Positions 16,559 through 24,140 of a stretch of 64,000 nt of DNA are shown in pieces; within the stretch, counting starts at the first letter, position 1, and each line of letters opens with the position of its first letter. This stretch comes from Prevotella sp. ne3005 (GTDB lineage: Bacteria > Bacteroidota > Bacteroidia > Bacteroidales > Bacteroidaceae): contig NZ_FOCK01000008.1 in NCBI RefSeq assembly GCF_900110085.1, forward strand, positions 62,001 to 126,000, in the 5' to 3' direction. The translations under genes were made by a program, and so were the position numbers. The notes below the pieces were generated by a model. It was not told the DNA's origin, ran no database searches, and was given only the letters and a program-made list of their open reading frames with translations.

Positions 16559-17593
16559 TTACTTAACTCTTTTACCGTTATTTACAATGGATAACGTATT
16601 TCTTCTATATTTGTACGATAGCCAATAACTGCGTTTCAGGGCATCCGAAAGGAAAGAACGTTCTATCAGTTCTTTTGCCAATGGGATATCTGTGGCAAAT
16701 GTGTCTAGTTCTCGCTTTATCAGTCGTGGAGCCAGTCCTATACGACGGCCAAATTCCTCAAAGTCCTCCCTACTGACGGTTTTTGTATCAGACATCAGCA
16801 TGCCTTCCTTGAAAAGCCCTTTGTCGAGGGCAAAGATGCGGGGCATACCCAAATGGAGGCTTGTATTGATGAGATCATAGGCAGGAGCCAGATGGTACTC
16901 GCCGTCGCCTCGGTTAATGAGCGAGAAGTTCTTGAGATGGGCATCATCATTGAGGGTGAGATAGTTGAACACCACTATGCGGAAAAATTTCAGTATCTCA
17001 ACAGGAGCAGCATTTACATACTTGCGGATGATATCAGCACATTCCTCATAACTCAGGTTGCAGTATTTGTAATCACTACCTCCATTGGCGTTTGTCAGCC
17101 CCGCTATCGATGCGAAATCTTCCTGCTGGTATTTCTGCCCGTCAGGTCCGACATCAAACCTGCGGCAGAAGTATGCAGCCTCACCATCACGAAAGAAACA
17201 TAGTCCATTAGCTGCTGTCTCAATATGATAGACTTGCGATGCCAACTGCATTGTCAGGTGCTCATTGGCAGGACAGTATTTACGTTCGAAAAGCGCATAG
17301 GATGAAGGAGCAGGCTTTAAGATATAGGTGCCACGTTCATCTTCTGCCGGTTTTACGAGCTGATGGCTTGAGTTGACAATCAGGCTTGCCTTTGGCTGTA
17401 CACCAGAAAGTGATATACGGCCTACACTTCTCAGATAGGCTTCGCTATCAGCACTTTCATTGTTTGGACTGTTGAAATCCAGAATATGTGATACGGGCTG
17501 CCCATCGAACAATTGTTTCAAAGCCATTGGCGAATAGGTGGAATAACCTTCCTGCAGCGTAGATGGACAGACATTGAGTTCTATCATATTCAT
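16559..17593 (-). CDS. hipA: HipA C-terminal (kinase) domain protein
   Basis: The 344-residue protein corresponds to the kinase body of HipA toxins, which phosphorylate glutamyl-tRNA synthetase or related targets. Visible motifs are the glycine-rich SLSGVQPKASL near residue 60, the catalytic-loop LNDDAHLKNFSL near 213 and the metal-binding APAYDLINT near 236. The HipA N-terminal subdomain is encoded separately just upstream, whose stop overlaps this start by 4 bp. That split form is common in Bacteroidota. Together with hipB it forms a toxin-antitoxin module. Confidence 0.88.
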   Translation of the reverse strand: MNMIELNVCPSTLQEGYSTYSPMALKQLFDGQPVSHILDFNSPNNESADSEAYLRSVGRISLSGVQPKASLIVNSSHQLVKPAEDERGTYILKPAPSSYALFERKYCPANEHLTMQLASQVYHIETAANGLCFFRDGEAAYFCRRFDVGPDGQKYQQEDFASIAGLTNANGGSDYKYCNLSYEECADIIRKYVNAAPVEILKFFRIVVFNYLTLNDDAHLKNFSLINRGDGEYHLAPAYDLINTSLHLGMPRIFALDKGLFKEGMLMSDTKTVSREDFEEFGRRIGLAPRLIKRELDTFATDIPLAKELIERSFLSDALKRSYWLSYKYRRNTLSIVNNGKRVK

Positions 17594-17898
17594 ACAGGTT
17601 TTACGGTTACGGCTCCAATGGTGTCATATTGTGCAGTGGCCAGCATAATACCAAAGTCGTCTTTCTCATCAATATGCAGTAACGTCGACTGCACCTGCCT
17701 GTTAGCCCCCTCGGAAAGCATGTTGAAGAAATAAGGGAAAAGGTGGTCAGAACGATAAACCTTTTGTCTTACAGGCATTGCAAGACACACGGGATCGCCC
17801 TGATAGTCATCATGATAGGTGAATACATATTCTCTGTCGTCTGTCTCTTGCAGAAGTCCTGCTTCTGCATTGTGGACATATACCTTACATTCTCTCAT
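17590..17898 (-). CDS. HipA N-terminal domain protein
   Basis: The start chosen is Met at 17898 (MRECKVYVHNAEAGLLQE), the usual beginning of the family; the longer frame back to 17946 is out of keeping with it. About 102 residues match the HipA N-terminal subdomain, including CLAMPVRQKVYRSDHLFPYFFNMLSEG (quoted in part: LFPYFFNMLSEG). It overlaps the end of hipB by 14 bp and the start of the kinase gene by 4 bp, so the three are translationally coupled. Confidence 0.85.
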   Translation of the reverse strand: MRECKVYVHNAEAGLLQETDDREYVFTYHDDYQGDPVCLAMPVRQKVYRSDHLFPYFFNMLSEGANRQVQSTLLHIDEKDDFGIMLATAQYDTIGAVTVKPV

Positions 17899-18106
17899 AC
17901 TCCAATTGCTTGATGTTGATATCTGCTTGTAATCCCAACGTATCAAGAATAGTCAGCAGCGTTGATAACTGCGGATTTCCCTCACCACGTTCGATGGCAA
18001 CCAATGTATTGACTGCCACACCTGCCAAATCGGCCAGCGTCTGCTGGTTTACTCCCAACTTTTTCCGGCGCTCCTTAATGGCACTACCAATTTCTTGCTG
18101 CGTCAT
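17885..18106 (-). CDS. hipB: HipB-like XRE antitoxin/repressor
   Basis: The chosen start is Met at 18106 (MTQQEIGSAIKERRKK). The longer frame to 18133 would begin upstream of the predicted transcription start and overlap both the -7 element and an operator. The 73-residue protein is an XRE helix-turn-helix (LGVNQQTLADLAGVAVNTLVAIERG, seen in part as NQQTLADLAG). It should neutralise the two-part HipA and repress the operon through the inverted sites at 18110-18127 and 18167-18184. Confidence 0.87.
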   Translation of the reverse strand: MTQQEIGSAIKERRKKLGVNQQTLADLAGVAVNTLVAIERGEGNPQLSTLLTILDTLGLQADINIKQLEYERM

Positions 18107-18109
18107 AAT

Positions 18110-18127
18110 CCCAATATATTGCGATTT
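18110..18127. promoter_or_regulatory. HipB operator candidate, proximal copy
   Basis: CCCAATATATTGCGATTT is the reverse complement, at 17 of 18 positions, of 18167-18184. It covers the predicted transcription start of hipBA. Confidence 0.7.
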
Positions 18128-18132
18128 CGCCA

Positions 18133-18140
18133 CAAAGATA
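18133..18140 (-). promoter_or_regulatory. -7 element of the hip operon
   Basis: The minus strand reads TATCTTTG (TAnnTTTG). It lies between the two inverted operator copies and sets the hipB start at 18106 rather than 18133. Confidence 0.7.
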
Positions 18141-18166
18141 AGAAAAAGATTCTATACTTCCAAGCA

Positions 18167-18184
18167 AAATCGCAATAAATTGGG
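18167..18184. promoter_or_regulatory. HipB operator candidate, distal copy
   Basis: AAATCGCAATAAATTGGG mirrors 18110-18127 across the promoter with centres 57 bp apart, a layout that would allow looping or cooperative repression. Confidence 0.65.
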
Positions 18185-18235
18185 AATTTCTCTTAAAACC
18201 AAACAGCGTTTAGCAAAACTTAACAAAAAAAACAC

Positions 18236-19213
18236 TTACCACATCATCATGCGGAGGGTTTGCTCTGCTGAACGGCGCATGGATTTGATTTTGTCGTTGT
18301 ATTCTTTATTCTCCGTTGCTTCAAGAAACTTGTTGAAGCACTCTTTGGCTTTATCGCGCTGTTTCAGTTGGAAGTAGCACTGCCCCATCTGATAGGTCAG
18401 TTCATTGACATCTTTCTCGTCAGCCAGTTTCATACACTCCTGCAATTCCTCTAAGCGGAAATCGTATTCACCTTTCTTCCCAAAAGCATCTGACAGTTCT
18501 TGATGCAGGCGGAAGAGCGTCCTGCGGTCTGGCATCATCCGCTCCTTGGCCATATCGAGATAACTCAGGGCTTCAGCACCAAAACCGATACGATTGCAAA
18601 CGATACCAAGCGTAAAGAGACAATAGGGGTTGGCATCATTATTGATGGTGGTTGCTCGCGACAGATAATCGTAGGCAGTAGAGTTGTCACCCATACGCTG
18701 ATAAGTCAGTCCAAGGGTATAGAGCGTTCCAAAGCAGGTGTCGCCCACAGCCTCCAACTGCTTGAGTGCAGGCAAAGCAAGATCATAGTTACCTATATTA
18801 TAAAAGGCCTCAGCGAGTTGACGATTCACAAGAATATGGGTGGAGTCACGTTCACGATACTTCTGACAGATATCGATGACTTTCGAAGGATAACTCTTCT
18901 TGCCCACATCGCCCTGCCAACCCTTATTCAGTCGTGGTGTGAAGTCAACGATTAACGATACATCGTAAGGATCTTGTTTCAGAATCTTATCACCCCAATA
19001 TGCGAGAGAATCGTATTGTCCGAGTTGGACGAAGTTATCATAGAATAGTCGCATGTCTTCAATCGTGAGACTATCTTCTGGTATCTGGCGCAGTTCGTCA
19101 AGACTCTTGTTAAAATAGCCTCTCGAGGCCCAAAGACGGGCAGAATCTCGAACCTGCCCCCACGATTCGGCTTGTACAGCCAAGACGATAAGAATAAGTA
19201 GTAGTTTCTTCAT
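18236..19213 (-). CDS. Periplasmic tetratricopeptide-repeat protein
   Basis: The 325-residue protein has a signal peptide (MKKLLLILIVLAVQAESWGQ) followed by TPR-like helical pairs throughout, for example NIGNYDLALPALKQLEAVGD and ELTYQMGQCYFQLKQRDKAK (each quoted to 20). TPR proteins act as scaffolds for other proteins. It is the last gene of the blaI-blaR1-TPR-TlpA-TPR operon, and its ATG overlaps the stop of the TlpA gene by 4 bp. It resembles the 20496-21770 protein in layout, so the pair may be paralogous. Confidence 0.82.
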   Translation of the reverse strand: MKKLLLILIVLAVQAESWGQVRDSARLWASRGYFNKSLDELRQIPEDSLTIEDMRLFYDNFVQLGQYDSLAYWGDKILKQDPYDVSLIVDFTPRLNKGWQGDVGKKSYPSKVIDICQKYRERDSTHILVNRQLAEAFYNIGNYDLALPALKQLEAVGDTCFGTLYTLGLTYQRMGDNSTAYDYLSRATTINNDANPYCLFTLGIVCNRIGFGAEALSYLDMAKERMMPDRRTLFRLHQELSDAFGKKGEYDFRLEELQECMKLADEKDVNELTYQMGQCYFQLKQRDKAKECFNKFLEATENKEYNDKIKSMRRSAEQTLRMMMW

Positions 19214-20472
19214 TGTTGTCTCTCCTTTTCCAATAGTTGTTGCATTTTGTCGATCAGCATCGTGGCAGAGATATTCTTGGCGATGATGCGTCCTGAGCGG
19301 TCTACGAGATAGTTGTGGGGTATGGTCTTGATACCAAGCAGACGGACCTCATCGTCCAACTTACCCTTATTGCGGTAGGCATGGATATGATGAATCTGAT
19401 AGGGATGCTCGCCATCGAGATGATTAAGCAGATCATGTTCCTTCACTGCACTCCACCACTCCTTACCTGATTTATCGATAGAGACGAGATAAACCCGCAG
19501 ATCGTCTGCAAACATCTGGGCTGCCTGTTTGATGTTGGGCATCTGCATCAGACAGGGCTGGCACCACGAGGCCCAGAAATCCAAATAGATATACTGGCCG
19601 CGATATTCGTTCAGACCATAGATCTTCATATAGTCGCCAATCTTCAGCGGACGGACAATGGTGTCCGTCTCACTGTCGTAGAAGCGATCGCTATAACGTT
19701 TCCAGAACAGGGTGTGAGTAGCAAAACTCTCTGCTGACATATAATTGCCAAGTGTACTGTCATTAACAAGGGCACGAATAGGCGGATAGTCAGGAAAGCG
19801 GGCTATGAGCGAGTTCATGATGGAATCGACTACCTCCTCCTTGTAAGTATGCGTGGTAGGGCTCCATTTGTAGTTGCTATAGATGCTACCGCCTGCCCCC
19901 ATCGCTGCATAGGGGTACTTGGCATTCATGGCAAAGACCTCTTTGTTGTGCTCTATCTCGCGAAAGATTGCTTTTTCAATCGCCTTGAGCGAATCCACCT
20001 TAGCTTCAGGTAGTCCTACAAGCTGCGACTCTGCTCTGGCCATGCGTTCCTTCCTATCAAGACTATCCTGCATCAGATGATAGCCGACATACTCCAGCAT
20101 GGCTGGCGAGCCTTCCACCTTTCTGGGATAGCGCAGGCGGAAGCCATCATCTTCATCAGCCACATGAACAGTAATACTGTCGCCATTGTTCACCACTACA
20201 GGCACCACCCCTGGTCCTCGACGGGCAAACATCAGATGGACGGCATACTCATAAGGTACAGAGCCGTGCAAGGTACCGATGCGATGTACGGAATCAATAT
20301 GCAGTGAATCGTGCAGCTGCATCTGGTTCTCGATTTGTGAATACAGATACACCTTCTGCGGTTCACTGGCAATGGCAGAGTCCACCTTCAGCGTAATGGC
20401 AAACTGCTCATTCTGAGCATTGGCACTCATCAGGAACAGCAGACTACCTAAAATGGTCGATAATCGTTTCAT
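19210..20472 (-). CDS. TlpA-type thioredoxin-like protein
   Basis: The 420-residue protein has a signal peptide (MKRLSTILGSLLFLMSANAQ), an N-terminal beta domain of DUF4369 type (to about 115), a helical middle, and a C-terminal thioredoxin fold with the redox motif WASWCQPCLMQ near residue 300. It is probably a periplasmic thiol reductase. It lies between two TPR proteins in the blaI operon, which suggests a membrane-bound redox complex (inference). Confidence 0.86.
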   Translation of the reverse strand: MKRLSTILGSLLFLMSANAQNEQFAITLKVDSAIASEPQKVYLYSQIENQMQLHDSLHIDSVHRIGTLHGSVPYEYAVHLMFARRGPGVVPVVVNNGDSITVHVADEDDGFRLRYPRKVEGSPAMLEYVGYHLMQDSLDRKERMARAESQLVGLPEAKVDSLKAIEKAIFREIEHNKEVFAMNAKYPYAAMGAGGSIYSNYKWSPTTHTYKEEVVDSIMNSLIARFPDYPPIRALVNDSTLGNYMSAESFATHTLFWKRYSDRFYDSETDTIVRPLKIGDYMKIYGLNEYRGQYIYLDFWASWCQPCLMQMPNIKQAAQMFADDLRVYLVSIDKSGKEWWSAVKEHDLLNHLDGEHPYQIHHIHAYRNKGKLDDEVRLLGIKTIPHNYLVDRSGRIIAKNISATMLIDKMQQLLEKERQQ

Positions 20473-20495
20473 ACTGCAAAGGTATTATTATTTTT

Positions 20496-21770
20496 TCATT
20501 TATGTACAGTTATCCGCTTTGTTTTGATTTTATGGAGGAATTCCTCTGCCTTGCCCATCATGTCGATGAGCTGCTGCGTGGGTTTCTCCTCTTGGCGGGC
20601 AAGGTCGATGAACTGGCGATAATAGTCCTCGGCCAGTTTGTTGTCTTTCAGGATATAAGCGTAGACATTAGCTATATTAAAGTAGGTGGCGACGGATGAT
20701 GGGTTGTAGTCCAAGTGGCGTTTCCAAGCCTCCACGGCCTCGGGATAGTGTTGACTAAGGTAATAGCCTTCGCCCTGCGAAAGGGTGATGGCCTTCATGG
20801 TGGTGGTATCGGGTTGCATCATCTCTGTGGCCAGCTTCAGGTAGTTAAGGCCCTCCGGATAGCGCTGGGTATCGACACACACCACCCCAAGACGATAGGC
20901 ACACCCCTGATGCTGCATGCCACTGATGAGGAAGGCCAGTTGCAGATACTTATAGGCACGCTCCAGACTGTCAATGCGCGAATAGCTCATACCAGCCGAA
21001 TAGAGGGTATTGAAGGCGGAATCGCCTTGTTGGAGCAAACGCTCATACATCTGCGAAGCTTTCTCGAACTGGCGATCCATAAAGTAGGCATCGGCGAGGG
21101 CACGATTCACTTCGATATTTGTCGAGTCGACGGCAAAGTACTTTTGTCCGCACTCGAGTCCGTTCTGTGGCTGCTCCAATTGAACATAGCCCAGTGTCAG
21201 GCCTGCCACGATCTCTCCATCCATAGGATAACGAGCCACCAACTGCCCTGCCCAATAAACATAGGAATCAAGATCCCCCAGCTTTTTGTAGCTCAGTGCC
21301 AACTGACGGAAGGCCTCATGAGAGAGCGAATCCTCAGGGATGGTCTTCAGCAGTTGCGCACTCTCACGATAGTTCGCCCGTTTATAATGACAGTTGGCGA
21401 GTTTCATCTGGACCATGCAGTCGACTATCGCACTCTTTTCAGTTGATTGCTTCAGATGTTCGATAATCTCATCCTGTCTCTCCTGAGGCAGTTCCTCAAG
21501 CTTGTCGAGAGGAAGATCAAGATGCTCTACTGCCTTTTGCTGACTTCTGGCTTTAGCAAGGGCGTACGCTTGCTTATAATACTTCAGCGCCTCAAAGGTG
21601 TTGAACTGTTGCATGCAGCTGTCGCCAGCCTGCAAGCAGATGGTGAGGGAGTCAGCAACGGGCTCCAACGTCTTTGACTTTTTAGCCAAAACCTCGCCCC
21701 TGGCAGGGGAAACTGCCAGCAGGGCGAGGACGAAAAAACTCAGTATAATTCTCATTTCACAATGATTCAT
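20496..21770 (-). CDS. Periplasmic tetratricopeptide-repeat protein
   Basis: The frame opens at ATG 21770, overlapping the M56 gene stop (ATGA). Met6 at 21755 begins a cleaner signal peptide (MRIILSFFVLALLAVSPARG) and is an equally good start. The 424 residues contain many TPR-like units (LALSYKKLGDLDSYVYWAGQ, and YFNIANVYAYILKDNKLAED). The likely role is a scaffold in the envelope system of this operon. A fragment of its first codons has been copied to 11528-11562. Confidence 0.82.
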   Translation of the reverse strand: MNHCEMRIILSFFVLALLAVSPARGEVLAKKSKTLEPVADSLTICLQAGDSCMQQFNTFEALKYYKQAYALAKARSQQKAVEHLDLPLDKLEELPQERQDEIIEHLKQSTEKSAIVDCMVQMKLANCHYKRANYRESAQLLKTIPEDSLSHEAFRQLALSYKKLGDLDSYVYWAGQLVARYPMDGEIVAGLTLGYVQLEQPQNGLECGQKYFAVDSTNIEVNRALADAYFMDRQFEKASQMYERLLQQGDSAFNTLYSAGMSYSRIDSLERAYKYLQLAFLISGMQHQGCAYRLGVVCVDTQRYPEGLNYLKLATEMMQPDTTTMKAITLSQGEGYYLSQHYPEAVEAWKRHLDYNPSSVATYFNIANVYAYILKDNKLAEDYYRQFIDLARQEEKPTQQLIDMMGKAEEFLHKIKTKRITVHK

Positions 21771-23623
21771 TGTTTGGTATTCTTCTTGGTGGTGATCAGG
21801 ATGACACCATCTTTGGCCTTCTCACCATACTTCTCGATGGCAGACTTGTCTTTCAACACATCCATATGGTCGATAGATTCACCTTTGATCTTTTCCAGCT
21901 CATCATAAGACACCTCTTTACCATCAACTAAAATCAGCGTCTTTGGCGTTGGGGGAAGACCATTCTTTGCTGCATAATAACCAGCGAGATAGGCTGTCGT
22001 TTTTTGGACGAGAGGGTCGTCTGCTCCTTTTATTCCGCCTTCGACTCTGAAAGTAACGGGGATTGTGTACTTAACACGGAAAGCTTCGCCATTCTGCTTG
22101 CCGGGGATCCACTTAGGCATGCTGTTGACGACACGCAAAGCCTCAGCGTCGAGCAAGGGATCGATAGGCCTCACCACCTTTGCATTGGAAACACTACCAT
22201 CTTTCTCTACTACAAATGAAACAATCACCCGCCCCTGAAGATTGGCATCCTCAGCCTCCTTCGGATACTGGATATTCTTAGAGATGAACTCAAAGAGTGC
22301 AGACGGTCCGCCAGGGAACTGGGGCATCTCGTCAACGACATCATAGGCTTTATTGGAATCAGGTGTGCCTTCAGGCTCTTTCTTCCCACTACGATTTGCC
22401 TCAAAGGCGACCTTCACCACGTCACCCTTTGCAACCATATCCTTAGTAATCCTAATTCCCTTACTGTAGTTTACAACAGTAAAGGTCACCAAAGAACCAA
22501 CAACAGGATTGTCTAATACAAACTTTCCGTCTTTATCAGTCTCGGCACTCTTGACAGGTTTACCAGTCTCTACCATCAGGACAGGAACGCCTGCTATTGG
22601 CGAATCTTCAGGACTAAAGACTACCTGAAAGGTGATTGGCTTATTCTTAGCTTCGTCCACTACTTCTGCAGGTTGAGGTTCTGCCTGCAGGATTTCCTCA
22701 TTAACAAGTTCCTCTGCAGAGGGAGCCACAGTATTGGTATACACCACATCCTGCACTTTCTCTGCATTCACAGCGAGGGCGAGGCCAACGATGGGAACGA
22801 GGGCGAGGAGCTTCAGCAGACTGGTCTGGCTTGATTTCTTATGTAACATCATATTGATTCGGTTTTTGAGGGTACTATGGCTAATACCGTTGGCAAGGGA
22901 GTACCCGCCAATGCTAGCGGCTTTAGTGATTAACAGATATTGATATTGACGCGCGTTAATCCCTAAAGAGAGTACTTCACCGTCGGCCTCGTATTCATGG
23001 ATGGCCCTGAGGTCAGAGCGCAGCATCCACATGGCAGGGTTAAACCACTGGAGGGCGGTGAGGGTGTCCACGAGGAGCAGGTCCCAGGAGTGCCTGAGGC
23101 GGATATGTCCCCGTTCATGAGCGAGAATAGCGGCATTGCGTTCTGCGTAGTCGCTTTGGTTCATGACTATATAGTGCATCCAACTGAATGGTGGCACATC
23201 GGCGTTTCCGGACACGCAGATCGTAGTACCATCAGACTGGGGATGCTTCTCGCTCCGTTTTATCAGCATGAGGATTCTGAACATTGACATCAGGGTGTGG
23301 CCTATCGTTACGACCATACCTATCATAAATAGGACAGGCAGCAGAATCTGCCACCAAGGCGTTTCTACAGCGGGCTCTGGCATGGGCGCAACATCGTCGA
23401 CTGTCAGATTGTCGACAGTCATCACAGGCACCGCCTCCATCGTAACCGTCTCGTGCATGGTAATCACACACAAGGGCAACACAAACGAGGCAACAGCCGT
23501 GAGGAGCAGCACCAGGCGGTTCACCCTGTGGAAGGTCTCACGGGCCAGCATCAGGCGATAGAACATATAGAATACTGCTATCAGCACAGCCACCTTGGCA
23601 TCGTATATCAGGAAGTCCATCAT
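21767..23623 (-). CDS. BlaR1-type M56 metallopeptidase fused to TonB-C and a plug-like tail
   Basis: This 618-residue inner-membrane protein has four transmembrane segments (about 11-27, 36-56, 90-112, 268-286). The zinc protease motif HERGH is at 169-173 with a downstream acidic cluster (EYEAD, 210-214). After the last helix come a carboxypeptidase-regulatory-like beta domain (about 328-408), a complete TonB C-terminal domain (about 426-526, EMPQFPGG to YTIPVTF) and a tail (about 560-613, LILVDGKEV..IEKYG..DGVILITT) that resembles the plug motif of SusC-type receptors. BlaR1 proteins sense a signal and trigger cleavage of BlaI. The BlaI-type gene lies 3 bp upstream. Confidence 0.88.
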   Translation of the reverse strand: MMDFLIYDAKVAVLIAVFYMFYRLMLARETFHRVNRLVLLLTAVASFVLPLCVITMHETVTMEAVPVMTVDNLTVDDVAPMPEPAVETPWWQILLPVLFMIGMVVTIGHTLMSMFRILMLIKRSEKHPQSDGTTICVSGNADVPPFSWMHYIVMNQSDYAERNAAILAHERGHIRLRHSWDLLLVDTLTALQWFNPAMWMLRSDLRAIHEYEADGEVLSLGINARQYQYLLITKAASIGGYSLANGISHSTLKNRINMMLHKKSSQTSLLKLLALVPIVGLALAVNAEKVQDVVYTNTVAPSAEELVNEEILQAEPQPAEVVDEAKNKPITFQVVFSPEDSPIAGVPVLMVETGKPVKSAETDKDGKFVLDNPVVGSLVTFTVVNYSKGIRITKDMVAKGDVVKVAFEANRSGKKEPEGTPDSNKAYDVVDEMPQFPGGPSALFEFISKNIQYPKEAEDANLQGRVIVSFVVEKDGSVSNAKVVRPIDPLLDAEALRVVNSMPKWIPGKQNGEAFRVKYTIPVTFRVEGGIKGADDPLVQKTTAYLAGYYAAKNGLPPTPKTLILVDGKEVSYDELEKIKGESIDHMDVLKDKSAIEKYGEKAKDGVILITTKKNTKQ

Positions 23624-23626
23624 ACT

Positions 23627-23989
23627 TTACGATTGTTGGTTTTCTATCTGGTTAATGAGTTCGCGCAGTTCGTCTACGCTGATCTTCTCTTCTTTGACAA
23701 ACGAGGAGACGGCAGAGAGATAGGAGTCGTCGAAGTAGTTCTTGATGATACCTGCAATAGACTTGCGCCCATACTCCGCCTCAGAGATGAGGGGGTAATA
23801 CTGGTAGGTATTGCCAAACTGCTTATGGTCGAGGAATCCCTCACGCTCCAGGATTCTGACGATCGTAGAGAGCGTGTTGAAGTGAGGGCGGGGCTCGGCA
23901 TAGTGCTCCTGCAACTCGCGAACGAACATAGGACCATGCTTCCAATACAGATCCATGATTTCCTTTTCCTTGTTGGTCAGTTTCTTCAT
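23627..23989 (-). CDS. BlaI/MecI/CopY family transcriptional repressor
   Basis: The 120-residue winged-helix protein begins MKKLTNKEKEIMDLYWKHGP, typical of BlaI, and carries FNTLSTIVRILEREGFLDHK as recognition helix and wing. The C-terminal dimerisation region carries SKAUV-like spacing but no special change was noted. It is paired with the M56 protease, which should inactivate it. It probably represses its own operon through the palindrome at 24074-24090. Confidence 0.92.
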   Translation of the reverse strand: MKKLTNKEKEIMDLYWKHGPMFVRELQEHYAEPRPHFNTLSTIVRILEREGFLDHKQFGNTYQYYPLISEAEYGRKSIAGIIKNYFDDSYLSAVSSFVKEEKISVDELRELINQIENQQS

Positions 23990-24073
23990 TGCTTTCGGGT
24001 TTTAAGTTTACCTTTTATTTGCGTCAATTATCAATATCTGAGCGCAAAGTAACTAAAACTTTTCGTTATATAC

Positions 24074-24090
24074 AACTAAATACTTTAGTT
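24074..24090. promoter_or_regulatory. BlaI operator candidate
   Basis: AACTAAA-TAC-TTTAGTT is a perfect 7+7 palindrome about 85 bp upstream of blaI. Related half-sites flank it (AACTAAAAC near 24052, TTTAGTT at 24115). A weak -7 (TTACTTTG, minus strand, 24045-24052) lies between it and the gene. Confidence 0.55.
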
Positions 24091-24140
24091 TTTAAACTAT
24101 TTTAATTAGTTTCTTTAGTTGTTAACCTTTTCCCAATGCC

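Noticed and set aside
17885-18133. Longer hipB start at 18133
   Set aside because: The codons 18107-18133 overlap the -7 element and the proximal operator, so they would not be in the mRNA.
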